A stretch of 64,000 bases of DNA from Leisingera sp. NJS204. GTDB lineage: Bacteria; Pseudomonadota; Alphaproteobacteria; Rhodobacterales; Rhodobacteraceae. Positions 37,765 to 47,887 of the stretch are shown here, piece after piece. Location: the NCBI RefSeq assembly GCF_004123675.1, contig NZ_CP035417.1:4083501-4147500 (forward strand). Reading direction: 5' to 3'. Numbering within the stretch: the first letter of the stretch is position 1; every line of letters begins with the position of its first letter. A model generated the notes under the pieces. That model was not told the origin of the DNA. It saw only the letters and a program-made list of their open reading frames with translations, and did no database searches. The translations under genes and the position numbers were made by a program.

Positions 37765-40700
37765 TCAAGGTTCCATCCGCCGCAGAAGCGCGCCTGTCAC
37801 AAGCTCGTGCGGCAAATGCATCAGGGTTGCATTGCAGGTCCAAAGCAACGCGGTTTCAATGGCGTGATCCGGATAAACCTGTGCAAGCGCATGGGCATAG
37901 GCGCCCATCTGCCGCAGCAGGCCTTCGGGGCATCTTTCAGGCGTTTCGGGTACAGTTGCGTTGGATTTGAAATCCACTGCCAGGACTTTTTCCGGGGTTA
38001 CGATCAGTCTGTCGATCACCCCATGCAGGCGCGAACCATGCAAATCTGCTGTAATAGGCACCTCGGCCAGAGTGTCCGGCTTGAAAATATGAATCAAATC
38101 AGCGTTTGTGAGAACGGCTGAGGCTTCGGCCAGAAGTTCGCCGCTGTCTTCTGCATCTTGCAGAAGGTTTTTTGCTAGCTCCGGCCAATCCCCTTCGGAT
38201 CGGCCGGGCAGATGCTCCAACAGCAGGTGCAGCCTGCTGCCGCGGGCTTTGGCGGCCTCCTCGTCCAAGCCCTGATCCCCCGGCAATGCCTTGGCTCCGC
38301 CCAAATCCGAAGGGCTGAGCGCCGGATCCGGTGCTGCGTAAGGTCTGGCCAGCCGGGTAAAGACTTCCGGCAAGATGTGTTTCTCAACGTCCTGGGCAGG
38401 CGTTTCTATGAGCGGCAGCCCGTCCCAATCACCGTGTTGCAAACGTAACCCGGTGCCGCCTTCGGTTTCAAATTCCACTGCTCCGCCGTCCCGCAGTGCA
38501 CGTTCCGACATACGGTACCAACTGTCGTTCTGCTCACCGGTGTCGCCGGCTGCGGCGACGATCAGCCACTTTTCTGCCCGGGTTAGAGCCACATACAACA
38601 GGCGCAACCGTTCATTTTGAAGTTTATCCTGCGCGGCTTCACGGGCGGCCAGCATAGTGGCTGGCATCTGGTCTTTGGGCAGCTTCCAGACCGGGGTGCC
38701 ATTTGCCAGCATGATTTCAGCATCGCGCGGCGCTTGGCGTTTGGCTGTATCCGGCAGGATCACAATAGGCGCTTCCAGGCCTTTGGAGCCATGCACTGAC
38801 ATCACCCGGATCATATTGCCGGCGGCACCCATCTGGCGTTTGATTTCGAGATCGTCGGTCTGCATCCAGACCAGGAACCCGGTAAGACTCGGCACATCGG
38901 TGCGCTCATAAGCCAGTGCCTGCGACAGCAGCGCGTTGATGCCGTCCTCGGCTTCCGGCCCCAGCCGGCCCAGCAGTTTCTGGCGGCCGCTGTGGCGTGT
39001 CAGGATGCGTTCGATCAGATCATAGGGGCGCAGGAAATCAGCATTGGCGCGCAGGTCGTCCAGCACGGCCATGGTTTCGGGGAACGCCCCTGCCCGCTCG
39101 CGCAGCGCCGGCCATAGGTACATTGCCTCACGCCGGTGGGCGAGGTCGAACAGCGCTTGTTCATTCCAGCCGAACAGCGGCGACTTCAGTGCTTCCGCCA
39201 ATGATAAGGAGTCCTCCGGCAGGGCCAGGAACCGCAGCAGCGCTGCGATGTCCTTCACCGCCAGTTCGGCACCTACTTTCAACCGGTCGGCGCCGGCAAT
39301 GGGCAGTTCGGCCTTCTTGCAGGCACGGATGATCTCAGAGAACAGATCAGACCGGCGCTGCACCAGGATCAGGAAATCACCTGCCTGCACCGGCCTGCGC
39401 TGGAAGGTGCCGCGTTCAGCACCGTCCTCAGGGATTGTGACGCCGGTGCCGATCATCTGTTTGATCGACTGGGCGATGCGTTCCGCCAGGATCACTGTGT
39501 GATGGCGGCTGCTGGGCCGGTCAACGGGGCTGGTCCAGTCCGGATCCTCGTCATCCTCGACCTTCCCGACCGCTGGCCAAAGATCCACCCGGCCCGGCAG
39601 GTCGGATTTGAAAGCCCGGTGCAGTGCGTCCTTGCGAAAACCTGCGCGCGGGCTGTCCCGGAACACCAGATCCACCAGTTTCAGGATCGCAGCAGAAGAG
39701 CGGAAAGAGAAATCGAGCGATGCATCCTGCAGCCCTGCCCCGGTTTCCGCCAGCCGGTGCCCGAATTCCTGCTGCATCCGGTCAAAGGCATCCGGATCGG
39801 CGCCCTGAAAGGAATAGATCGACTGTTTCTTGTCGCCGACCACAAAGATCGTGCGTTCGACATCCGAGCGCGCACCAACGCCGGCAGTGAATTCCTGCGC
39901 CAGCTTCTCAATCACGTCCCATTGCACCGGGCTGGTATCCTGTGCCTCGTCCACCAGAATGTGGTCGATGCCGCCATCCAGCCGGTACAGCACCCAGGCT
40001 GCAACGCCCGGATCGTTCAGCAATTGCCGGGCCTTCAGGATCAGGTCGTCAAAGTCGAGCCAGCCACGCAGCTGTTTGCGGTGCTCATACTCCGGCAGGA
40101 AGGCGGCGGCAAAGCGATGCAGATCATGGCTTTTACGTGCGGCAGCCAGGGCCAGGCGTTTGGTGCGGGCATCTTCGACCCGCAGCATCAGCGGTTCCAG
40201 CTGGTCCATAAGTGAAAGATGCGATTCGCGTAGCTTTTTGGTTGGGAATTTATCGATTTTGGCGGTGAACGGCTCTTTGGCGCTGGCGCCGGTAAGGAAG
40301 ATGCTTTCCAGCGTGCTCAAGTCGGCAAGTGCCGGCTTGGTTATGCCTGTCAGCTTTGCAGCTGCCTTTTGATCGGTCGCACCGCCCTGCCCCAGCATCT
40401 GGCGGGTGCGCTGCAGCAGTTCTTCCTCGCCGCCTAAATACACCAAGGCCTCCAGTGCGGCTTCGTCAAAACCTTCAGGCAGCTCAAACAGCTCCAACAG
40501 CCCTTCCCAACCCAACGGCTGGCCGAAATCGGCGCGGCGCTGACAGATGGAGGATGTCAGGGTCTCGAAATCGCTGTCGCTGACATGGCGCGCCAGTGAG
40601 CCCACCAGAGGTGCCTCGGACCCTTGGGCAAAATCCTCCATGATTTCCGCACGCAGCAGCTGGCCCGATCGGTCGTCCATCTCTGAAAATTGCGGGCTGA

Positions 40701-41118
40701 CGCCGGCCTCCAGCGGGAAACGGCGCAGAAGCGAGGCGCAGAAGGAGTGGATGGTCTGGATTTTCAACCCGCCTGGCGTCTCAATCGCGCGGGCAAACAG
40801 GGTGCGGGCCTGTGCCAGGTCGCCGGCGCCGGTGTTGACCTCGCCCAGCTCCGTCAGTGCGGCGATCAGCGCCGGATCCCTCAGCATCGCCCATTCGCCC
40901 AGCCGTTTGAACAGCCGGTTCTGCATCTCGCTGGCGGCGGCCTTGGTGTAGGTGAGACACAGGATGTGCTGCGGCTGCACGCCCTTCAGCAAGAGCCGCG
41001 CCACCCGGTCGGTCAGAACTTTGGTCTTGCCAGAACCTGCATTGGCCGCCAGCCAGGTAGAGGCATCGGGACGGGCGGCGCGGAACTGCGCCTCGGAGGC
41101 GGCGTCGCGGATGGTCAT
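37765..41118 (-). CDS. addA: double-strand-break repair helicase/nuclease subunit AddA
   Basis: AddA is the UvrD-like helicase subunit of the AddAB enzyme that resects double-strand ends for RecA. Walker A 'AANAGSGKT' is at 24-32, 'LVDEAQDTSPVQWDVI' is motif II, 'GDKKQSIYSFQGADPDAF' motif III and 'VHGSKGLEAPIVILPD' motif V. A C-terminal PD-(D/E)xK nuclease is indicated by 'VLAVDFKSNATVP'. The start at 41118 overlaps the addB stop (ATGA). The length is 1117 residues. Confidence 0.95.
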   Translation of the reverse strand: MTIRDAASEAQFRAARPDASTWLAANAGSGKTKVLTDRVARLLLKGVQPQHILCLTYTKAAASEMQNRLFKRLGEWAMLRDPALIAALTELGEVNTGAGDLAQARTLFARAIETPGGLKIQTIHSFCASLLRRFPLEAGVSPQFSEMDDRSGQLLRAEIMEDFAQGSEAPLVGSLARHVSDSDFETLTSSICQRRADFGQPLGWEGLLELFELPEGFDEAALEALVYLGGEEELLQRTRQMLGQGGATDQKAAAKLTGITKPALADLSTLESIFLTGASAKEPFTAKIDKFPTKKLRESHLSLMDQLEPLMLRVEDARTKRLALAAARKSHDLHRFAAAFLPEYEHRKQLRGWLDFDDLILKARQLLNDPGVAAWVLYRLDGGIDHILVDEAQDTSPVQWDVIEKLAQEFTAGVGARSDVERTIFVVGDKKQSIYSFQGADPDAFDRMQQEFGHRLAETGAGLQDASLDFSFRSSAAILKLVDLVFRDSPRAGFRKDALHRAFKSDLPGRVDLWPAVGKVEDDEDPDWTSPVDRPSSRHHTVILAERIAQSIKQMIGTGVTIPEDGAERGTFQRRPVQAGDFLILVQRRSDLFSEIIRACKKAELPIAGADRLKVGAELAVKDIAALLRFLALPEDSLSLAEALKSPLFGWNEQALFDLAHRREAMYLWPALRERAGAFPETMAVLDDLRANADFLRPYDLIERILTRHSGRQKLLGRLGPEAEDGINALLSQALAYERTDVPSLTGFLVWMQTDDLEIKRQMGAAGNMIRVMSVHGSKGLEAPIVILPDTAKRQAPRDAEIMLANGTPVWKLPKDQMPATMLAAREAAQDKLQNERLRLLYVALTRAEKWLIVAAAGDTGEQNDSWYRMSERALRDGGAVEFETEGGTGLRLQHGDWDGLPLIETPAQDVEKHILPEVFTRLARPYAAPDPALSPSDLGGAKALPGDQGLDEEAAKARGSRLHLLLEHLPGRSEGDWPELAKNLLQDAEDSGELLAEASAVLTNADLIHIFKPDTLAEVPITADLHGSRLHGVIDRLIVTPEKVLAVDFKSNATVPETPERCPEGLLRQMGAYAHALAQVYPDHAIETALLWTCNATLMHLPHELVTGALLRRMEP

Positions 41119-44048
41119 GACAAATTCTCCGGCTGCGGCGTGGCGCTGCGATCCCATTCGCCGTAACGCGCCAGGTGGTCATAGTCGCCGGTAATATCGT
41201 CGCGATACACCATGCGGCGGCTCGAATAGCCTTGTTCAGGCTCGAAATAGGCCCCGATCAGAGTGTGCAGCTCGTCCCACACCTTGGCCGGCGGTTCTTC
41301 TTCCAGCGGCGCACGCACTTCTTTCATGCTGGATCCAAGCCCGATGAACAGGGCGCGGGCCACTTCTGCCGGGCCAAGCCCGTCAAAGGCGCCTTGCTCG
41401 GCCATGGCGGCTTCGATCAGCAGTTGCTTTTCGAACTTCTTTTGCTGCGATTCCGAGGGCGGCGCGCCAGTTTTGTAATCATAAAGATGCAGAAACCCGC
41501 GGTCGTCCATGTCGATCCGGTCGGCGCGGCAGGCGATGGTAAAATCCAGAGGGTCCAGCCGGGTGCTGCCTGTGGCCTCAAAGGCGACCGGTTTGGCACG
41601 GGCCTGGCGTTCCCGCTCCGCCAGCACAAAGTCTCCGGCGATCTTGCGGATGCGGCTGTGCCACAGAATGCGCGCAACCGGCCAGGGGACGTGGCTTTCC
41701 AGCAGCTGGCGGGTTTTGTCGATCAGGTGACCGGCAGTCAGCAGGGAAGGATCCGTTTGGGCTTCCTTGATGAACTGCTCAAACACCTCATGCACCACAA
41801 TACCGCGCAGCAAGGCGTCCGGCTCTTGCACCAGAGGATTCAGAGGCTTCAGCCGCAGTACGTGCTTGGCATAAATCGCATAAGGGTCGCGGATCAAGCG
41901 GGGGATTTCCGTGATTGTGAGCCGGCGCGGGCGGGCGGTAACCGGTGGCCTCGGCGAGGGGCGCGGCACTTGCGGGATCGGTGTCGGCTGCTCCAGAGTC
42001 TCTGCCCGGCCGAGCCACTGGCGGCCTTTCGTCCGCATAGCTTCCAGCGCATCCCGGCCGCCCTGATCCGGCAGTCCGGACAAGAGGTTGGTCAGCCGGT
42101 TCAGCCAGCGCGAGGGCACGGTGTCTGCTTCTTCCGAGCGTTCGGCGCGCGTCAGCCAGACTTCGGGTGCAGCGATGGCCTGTTGAAAATCATGCGCTGA
42201 CAGGCCGATGCGGCGTTCGGGCAGCAAGAGGCGGGCCTGGTTGCGCAGTTGCCGGTTCAGCCAGGGATCGGGGCTGGCAGCCTCTGGCCAGCTGCCCTCG
42301 TTAAGGCCGCCAAGGATCACCAGATCAGCGCCCTGTACCCGGGCCTCCAGCGTGCCCCAGATCATGATTGAACCATAGGGCGCATCGCGGTCGCGCACCT
42401 CGCCCTGGCTCAGCAGCGCACCCAGCAGATCGGCAAAATCGCGGGCGGACATGTCGCCGCCATAGGGGGCTTCGGCTTCCAGGTTTTCAATGCAAGAGCG
42501 CGCGGCCTGACCAGCCTTCTTGTCCCACAACGTACTGCCGCCGTCTGATCGGCTGCCGGCAGCGATATGTTCAGCTTGCTCACGCAGCCGCCGGACCCAA
42601 TCAGTCAAGGGAAGGGTGCCTGCGATCTGCTGATCTGCGAAACAGACGCTGAGCCAGGACGTCCAGCCTGGGGTCAGATTGCGTCCCTTTTCAAATCCGG
42701 CAAAGGCTGCGGCATCGGGGAAGGGCGGACCGTTTCGGCGCAGGGACAGTTCAAGCTCGCGGGTTTGGCGCAGGTGATTGCCACGGTCCGCGCCATCGTG
42801 GGTCAGCGGGTGTTTCAGCAGTGTCAGCAGGCTGTCGCATGCCAGCGGTTTGCAGAACAGACCTGCCACATGGCGCAGGAAACGGCCCGGCGGCGACAGC
42901 TGCAGGGGCTGGCCGGCAGAATCGTCAGGAAGGATATCCCAGCGGTCCAGCGCTGCCGAGACCTGGCGGGTCAGCATCCGGTCCGGAGTAATAAGCGCGG
43001 CGGTTTGCCCGTCTTCCGCCGCTTGGCGCAGTCGAAGAGCAATGGCGAGCGCTTCGGCGCGGGGGGTGGGGGCCTCGATCAGGGTAACGTTTTCTGTGGC
43101 CGGTTTCAGACCAGACAGATTTGGTCCTTCGCTCATCCAGGCATCGGTCACCGGGGCTGGACGCAAGGCAAGAGAAACCAGCTGGTTGCGTTCACAAGAG
43201 ACTGGCGGTGCATCAGTCCAGCGCTGCACGTCGCCAGGTGAAAGTTCCAAGTCTTTCAATAATTTGTGGAACCGGTACTGTGGATGATCCTCCGAGATCA
43301 TCGGATCATCCAGCCTGTCCCAAACATGATCCGGCTGGTCAAAGTCAAAGCCGGGAAGCACCACCGCGCCTTGCGGCAGCCGGGCGATGGCCTGCATCAG
43401 CATCAGTGTCGTCCCGCGCGAGCCGGTGGAGCCGGCCAGGATCACTGGATGCGGCGGCGGGTCCTCCTGCCATTGCCCGATCAGGTTCAGCACCACCTGC
43501 CGCTGCCGCGCCTGGGCATCCATCGCACCTTCATGCAGGCCAGTGAACTCATCGGCGATTCCGATAAAAGCCTGCGCCCGCGCCCAGTGACCGGACATGT
43601 CCGCAACATCCAGATCGCGGATTGCGTCGGTACTGACGCCTTCGCCCTGCATCTCGTCGATCAGCGCGGCAAGACTGTCGGACAAGTCATAGAGCGATGC
43701 CCTAGAGGCCAGGTCGGGCTGCGCATCCAATAGTTTTGCGATCAATTGAGACAGTTCCAGCCGCCGCCGCAGCGGTGGCAAAGCGGGCGGCAGCCCGTCC
43801 AGTGTGGCGCGTTTTGCCAGATCAGTCAGCAGCAGCATGCGCGGCAGCAGCAGGGCGGGGCCATTGTCGAACAAGGTGCGGACACGCCGCGCCATACGGG
43901 AGGTGTTGATGATCAGCTCAACCTTCGCCAATGCCTCGGGCGGCTGGTCCTGGCTGCGGATGCGCAGCCCGTCGGTCAGTGCATACGGGAAGTCGACACC
44001 GCAGGGCAGGGCGAAGACGCGCGGTTTTGCGGAAGGTTCAAACATCAT
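41115..44048 (-). CDS. addB: double-strand-break repair protein AddB
   Basis: AddB is the second nuclease subunit of AddAB. The 977-residue protein matches the alphaproteobacterial AddB type. The C-terminal PDDEXK nuclease shows 'ACRADRIDMDDRGFLHLYDYKTG' with Asp and Lys of the active site. An N-terminal Walker A is not obvious, as expected for this type. It overlaps murU by 11 bases and addA by four. Confidence 0.92.
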   Translation of the reverse strand: MMFEPSAKPRVFALPCGVDFPYALTDGLRIRSQDQPPEALAKVELIINTSRMARRVRTLFDNGPALLLPRMLLLTDLAKRATLDGLPPALPPLRRRLELSQLIAKLLDAQPDLASRASLYDLSDSLAALIDEMQGEGVSTDAIRDLDVADMSGHWARAQAFIGIADEFTGLHEGAMDAQARQRQVVLNLIGQWQEDPPPHPVILAGSTGSRGTTLMLMQAIARLPQGAVVLPGFDFDQPDHVWDRLDDPMISEDHPQYRFHKLLKDLELSPGDVQRWTDAPPVSCERNQLVSLALRPAPVTDAWMSEGPNLSGLKPATENVTLIEAPTPRAEALAIALRLRQAAEDGQTAALITPDRMLTRQVSAALDRWDILPDDSAGQPLQLSPPGRFLRHVAGLFCKPLACDSLLTLLKHPLTHDGADRGNHLRQTRELELSLRRNGPPFPDAAAFAGFEKGRNLTPGWTSWLSVCFADQQIAGTLPLTDWVRRLREQAEHIAAGSRSDGGSTLWDKKAGQAARSCIENLEAEAPYGGDMSARDFADLLGALLSQGEVRDRDAPYGSIMIWGTLEARVQGADLVILGGLNEGSWPEAASPDPWLNRQLRNQARLLLPERRIGLSAHDFQQAIAAPEVWLTRAERSEEADTVPSRWLNRLTNLLSGLPDQGGRDALEAMRTKGRQWLGRAETLEQPTPIPQVPRPSPRPPVTARPRRLTITEIPRLIRDPYAIYAKHVLRLKPLNPLVQEPDALLRGIVVHEVFEQFIKEAQTDPSLLTAGHLIDKTRQLLESHVPWPVARILWHSRIRKIAGDFVLAERERQARAKPVAFEATGSTRLDPLDFTIACRADRIDMDDRGFLHLYDYKTGAPPSESQQKKFEKQLLIEAAMAEQGAFDGLGPAEVARALFIGLGSSMKEVRAPLEEEPPAKVWDELHTLIGAYFEPEQGYSSRRMVYRDDITGDYDHLARYGEWDRSATPQPENLS

Positions 44049-44730
44049 CTGCGGCTACCAGATCCTCGGCCAGTGTGATCCCCTCTGGATGGCCCACATC
44101 GCACCAGCGGCCAGGATATTCCAGAGCAAACAACCGGCCTTGAGCGGCCATCTGGTTCCAAAGGAGATTCAGTGAAAACGCTTGTTCCTTTACCTGATCC
44201 AAGCCGCCGGTCTTCAGGATCTGAACCCCGCCATAGACTAACTTTCCGCCACGGCTGATGCGGCCGTCGGCATCCGCCGAGAAATCCCCGCCACCGGTGC
44301 GGCCCGCTGCACGTTCCAGCGGCACACAGACCAGCAGTGCGTCCATGCGGTCCGGGTCCCATGCCTGCAGGGCCAAACTCAATGGGTTCGGGCCCTTCCA
44401 TATGGCGTCGGTATTCATGGTGAAAACCGGCCCGTCTCCCAACAGCGGCAAAGCCTGGCGCAGACCGCCGCCAGTGTCGAGAATCTCGGGGGATTCGAGA
44501 CTGATGCGTACACTATGAGGCTCTAAAAAGGTCCTTAACGGCTCAGGCTTGTAATGCAGGTTTGCTGCTATCCGGGCTGGCCGGATGGCTTGGGCGAGCT
44601 CCAGCGCATGGGCGATCAGTGGCCGTCCTGAGACTTCGATCATCGGTTTCGGCTTGTCGCGGGTCAGCTCCCGCATCCGGGTTCCAAATCCAGCGGCAAA
44701 CAGCATGACGGCATCAGGGACGCGCTGCAT
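44038..44730 (-). CDS. murU: N-acetylmuramate-1-phosphate uridylyltransferase (MurU-type nucleotidyltransferase)
   Basis: The 230-residue protein is a sugar-phosphate nucleotidyltransferase with 'LFAAGFGTRMRELTRDKPKPMIEVSGRPLI' near its N-terminus and 'FTMNTDAIWKG' for metal/NTP binding. Next to an AmgK-type kinase it fits MurU, which makes UDP-MurNAc in a peptidoglycan recycling route known from Pseudomonas and Caulobacter. The start overlaps the kinase stop by one base (TGATG). MurU identity rests on this pairing; a generic NDP-sugar transferase is the alternative. Confidence 0.82.
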   Translation of the reverse strand: MQRVPDAVMLFAAGFGTRMRELTRDKPKPMIEVSGRPLIAHALELAQAIRPARIAANLHYKPEPLRTFLEPHSVRISLESPEILDTGGGLRQALPLLGDGPVFTMNTDAIWKGPNPLSLALQAWDPDRMDALLVCVPLERAAGRTGGGDFSADADGRISRGGKLVYGGVQILKTGGLDQVKEQAFSLNLLWNQMAAQGRLFALEYPGRWCDVGHPEGITLAEDLVAADDV

Positions 44731-45728
44731 CAGGGCCTCAGCCTATCCAGATTGTCCGGGGTTGGGGGCGGCAGGCCTTCACGCAGCAGATCCGCAACCG
44801 GAGCCAGCGCAGGATGCTCCAGCCCGCGAATGAAATGGTCCCACACCCGCGGGATCAAGTCCACGTAATGAGGTTTGCCGTACTCCAGGCTGAGCCTGGC
44901 AAAGACACCGAGGATACGAAGATTCCGCTGCACGCCCAGAACGGTATAGGCGGTGCGGAAACCAGACTCATCCACTCCGGTGGCAGAGATATAGCGATCA
45001 ATCATCTGCATCTCGATGGCGGCCGGCACGTCGCGGCGGGCATCCTGCAGCAGCGACACCAGATCATATGCGCAGTGGCCGGCGCGGGCGTCCTGAAAGT
45101 CCAGCAAACCGACACGCGCCACCCCGTTGCGGTCCGGCAGCCACAGCAGGTTTTCGGCGTGGTAGTCACGCTGAACCAGAACAGGATCGCCTTTGACAGT
45201 TTCACGCAGGATGTCTTCGAATTGATCCTCGAACCTGGATTGCAAGTCAGGATCATGGCCGCCGAGGATACCGTCGCGGTACTTCAGCAGCGCCAGACCG
45301 GCCATTTCTGCCATCATTCGCGGGCCATATGGTTCAAGATCCGGCGTGGTTGCGTGATGCAAGGAAACCAGCGCATCGGTGGCCGCCTTATAGAGTTCCA
45401 TTTCCAGCGCCGGTTTCTGAAGAACGACGCGTGCGAAAAGGTCATCACCCAGGTCTTCCAGCAGCAAAAAGCCATTCTCAACGTCCTGTGCCAGGATCTC
45501 CGGGGCGCTGAGACCCTGGGCCCGCAGGTATTCGGCAATGCGGATGAAAGGGCGGACATCTTCGCCCTTTTCCGGCGGCGCGTCCATCAGCACAACGGTC
45601 TTACCATTGTCGGCCGTCAGCCGTTCATAGCGCCGGTTGGAGGCATCGCCGGCCAGCGGACCGCGTTGCCAGCCGCCATAAGACGTAGCTGAGAGAAATC
45701 TTTCGCACAGGGTGTTGCGGTCAGTCAT
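44730..45728 (-). CDS. amgK: anomeric MurNAc/GlcNAc kinase (AmgK-type, aminoglycoside-phosphotransferase fold)
   Basis: The 332-residue protein has the APH fold: 'GDASNRRYERL' ATP loop, Brenner-type catalytic loop 'LVQRDYHAENLLWL' and metal motif 'VGLLDFQDARAGH'. With murU next door it fits AmgK, which phosphorylates MurNAc at C1. It is commonly misannotated as aminoglycoside phosphotransferase; nothing suggests antibiotic resistance. The start at 45728 overlaps the tsaE stop (ATGA). Confidence 0.85.
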   Translation of the reverse strand: MTDRNTLCERFLSATSYGGWQRGPLAGDASNRRYERLTADNGKTVVLMDAPPEKGEDVRPFIRIAEYLRAQGLSAPEILAQDVENGFLLLEDLGDDLFARVVLQKPALEMELYKAATDALVSLHHATTPDLEPYGPRMMAEMAGLALLKYRDGILGGHDPDLQSRFEDQFEDILRETVKGDPVLVQRDYHAENLLWLPDRNGVARVGLLDFQDARAGHCAYDLVSLLQDARRDVPAAIEMQMIDRYISATGVDESGFRTAYTVLGVQRNLRILGVFARLSLEYGKPHYVDLIPRVWDHFIRGLEHPALAPVADLLREGLPPPTPDNLDRLRP

Positions 45729-46201
45729 GCGCAGATGCGCTCCATCATGGGCCGCCATTTCATGTCGCTCCAGCTAAGCGTCAGACGGCGGCGGTCTTCA
45801 TGTTCCGGATCCAGCGCCAGTTTCAGGCGAATGGCGTGGGCGGGGGTCAGTTCGGCCAGCCGGTCGGGCCATTCGACCAGGCAGATGGCGCTGTCGAACG
45901 CTTCGATCAGACCCAGTTCTTCCAGCTCATCCAGAGACGACAGCCGGTAAAGGTCGGTGTGCCACAGCTCACCGGCGGGCACGTCATAGGTTTGCACCAG
46001 AGTAAAAGTAGGTGAAGGGACGTCCTCCGGCACATCCATAAGCGATTGGATCAAATGGCGGGCGAAATGGGTTTTACCGGCGCCGATCACCCCCTCCAGC
46101 AACAGGCAATCGCCGGGGCGCAGGGCCCCGGCGATCTGTGCGGCCAATCGGGCCGTATCGTCCGGTGAGTTCAGCGTGCAGGACGCAGTTTCTGTTGTCA
46201 T
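45725..46201 (-). CDS. tsaE: tRNA threonylcarbamoyladenosine synthesis ATPase TsaE
   Basis: TsaE works with TsaB and TsaD (tsaD is at 56466-57563) to make t6A37 in tRNA. The P-loop 'GVIGAGKT' is at residues 37-44, followed by 'SPTFTLVQTYDV' and 'HTDLYRLSSLDELEELGL'. The start at 46201 gives 158 residues, the usual size; the upstream extension in this frame overlaps the PAS gene. Confidence 0.94.
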   Translation of the reverse strand: MTTETASCTLNSPDDTARLAAQIAGALRPGDCLLLEGVIGAGKTHFARHLIQSLMDVPEDVPSPTFTLVQTYDVPAGELWHTDLYRLSSLDELEELGLIEAFDSAICLVEWPDRLAELTPAHAIRLKLALDPEHEDRRRLTLSWSDMKWRPMMERICA

Positions 46202-46250
46202 GGCGCTAGAATGGCGCCGCCGCCGGTCTGCTGCAAGCCGGTTTCCGGGC

Positions 46251-47798
46251 CTAGCCCTTGCTGATAGCGGGGAAGCGCTGCTGGCCTGCCGGCAAGGCCA
46301 CAGTTTCCGGTGCCCGGAAGCTGACCATTGTAGCACCGTTCTGAATTGCGGAGACTTTGCAGACCATGCGCGTGCCATCACGCAATTGGACATGGGACCA
46401 CCAGGCTTCGCGGCCGTCTCCGCCGGCAACAAAATCGCGGATCTCACCCCAGACAGGGGTCGGCGCACAGGTGTCCTGCCAGATCCGGCTGGCATCCATG
46501 ATCGAGACTTTGGCAAAGCTGGCCTCAGGGTCCATTGACCAGAGGCTGCCATAGGCACTGTTAGAGAAGGTCATGCTGCCATCGCTGGCAAAGACCGTAA
46601 TCGCCTCATCCATCTGGTCCATGATTGACTGGCCCATCTCAAGCTCTGAGCGGAACTGGCGGGTGAGTGTGACCTCGGCGGTGATGTCTTCGAACAGGAA
46701 GGCAATGGCGCCGTCCGGGTGCGGCCGGCCCGAAACCTTGTAAACGGATCCCGAAGGCAGCGACCAGGTTTCCTGATAGCGGCCTTCAGCGGCGGCCTCC
46801 AAGAGGTCGGCCATCTGGTGGCGCCAGCTGGAATAGCTTTTGGGTTCCGGCATCATCCGCTGGTCGCGCAGGCGGTCGAAGAAGGTCAGAAGATTGGGCC
46901 GCGAGCTGAGGAAATTGGCGGGCAGGGCAGTGAGGTCGATCAGCACCGGGTTGAACAGCACCAGCTGGCGGTTGCGGTCAAAAATCGCAAGGCCGATCGA
47001 CAGCTGGGCAAACGTCTTGGCCAGAGTCTGCACGAAATTGCGCTGGGCAACCTCGGCGTCGACCACGGCATTCACATCCACCGCGTGACACAGCCAGCCG
47101 GCTTCGGTTTCTGTGGTGGAAACGTTATACCACAGTTTTTTGTTGCTTTCCGGCAGCGGGATGTAGATCCGCTCCGGCTTGCCGCTGTTCATCGGGTCGT
47201 GCAGATCGGTGAACAGCGGCTCGGCAAAGTCGGCATTGCGGCCGCGGATCTTCTGGCTGAGGTCGTCATAAGCGAGGTTGGACCAAGTAACGTTGCCCTC
47301 CTCCGACTGCAGCCAGACCGGGTAGGGCGCCTGATGCACGGCAGCGCGCAGGGTGGTCAGTTCCTGATCCAGGGATTTGTTCTGTTCTTCCAAGGTGCTG
47401 CGGCGCAGCTGCACGCGGGTGACCCCGTCGATCCATTCGCAATGCGCCTCGCGGCTTTCGGCGGAGGCGGTGCCGGAAAGCACGAGCGGGCCGACATCCT
47501 TGAGGAAACCCGGTGACTGCGGCAGGCCCGGGTAGCTGCGGGCCAGTTGGTCGCGCAGCATGCCCCAGTCAAAGTTCTCCGCCTGGTCGCCAATGAATTT
47601 TCGCGCGCCCGAAGACCAGCCGATCAGGCTGTTTTCGTCAAACAGGAACACCGCATCAGTGCGGCCGTCGCCGGCCAGCAGATCATGTTCCATGCCATTG
47701 CGGCGCGGATCAGGTGACAGCCACCAGACCGCCGCCGCCGCGGTTGCAGCACAAAGCGCTGCCAGTACAAACCATTCGATCGAAGCGAAGTCCTGCAT
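46251..47798 (-). CDS. membrane-anchored multi-PAS protein without kinase domain
   Basis: The 515-residue protein has one N-terminal membrane helix (about 8-25), a PAS-like segment, a short coiled coil ('LEEQNKSLDQELTTLRAAV', about 136-154) and then at least two or three more PAS units ('PYPVWLQSEEGNVTWSNLAYDDLS', 'GLAIFDRNRQLVLFNP', 'MDEAITVFASDGSMTFSNSAYGSLW'). The chain stops soon after the last PAS unit: no histidine-kinase, GGDEF or EAL domain is present. It follows regB by 89 bases in the same direction. It may sense a signal for RegB or another kinase (inference). Confidence 0.8.
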   Translation of the reverse strand: MQDFASIEWFVLAALCAATAAAAVWWLSPDPRRNGMEHDLLAGDGRTDAVFLFDENSLIGWSSGARKFIGDQAENFDWGMLRDQLARSYPGLPQSPGFLKDVGPLVLSGTASAESREAHCEWIDGVTRVQLRRSTLEEQNKSLDQELTTLRAAVHQAPYPVWLQSEEGNVTWSNLAYDDLSQKIRGRNADFAEPLFTDLHDPMNSGKPERIYIPLPESNKKLWYNVSTTETEAGWLCHAVDVNAVVDAEVAQRNFVQTLAKTFAQLSIGLAIFDRNRQLVLFNPVLIDLTALPANFLSSRPNLLTFFDRLRDQRMMPEPKSYSSWRHQMADLLEAAAEGRYQETWSLPSGSVYKVSGRPHPDGAIAFLFEDITAEVTLTRQFRSELEMGQSIMDQMDEAITVFASDGSMTFSNSAYGSLWSMDPEASFAKVSIMDASRIWQDTCAPTPVWGEIRDFVAGGDGREAWWSHVQLRDGTRMVCKVSAIQNGATMVSFRAPETVALPAGQQRFPAISKG

Positions 47799-47887
47799 GT
47801 CGTCCTGCCCAGTTCAGCTCTCGTTTACCCGCATGGTTCCCTAATAATGGTTAAATCAAGTTTAATTGGTTGCCCAAAAGTGAATAG

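Noticed and set aside
44730..45728. Aminoglycoside resistance gene
   Set aside because: The APH fold is shared by many kinases; the tight coupling with murU and tsaE supports cell-wall sugar recycling.
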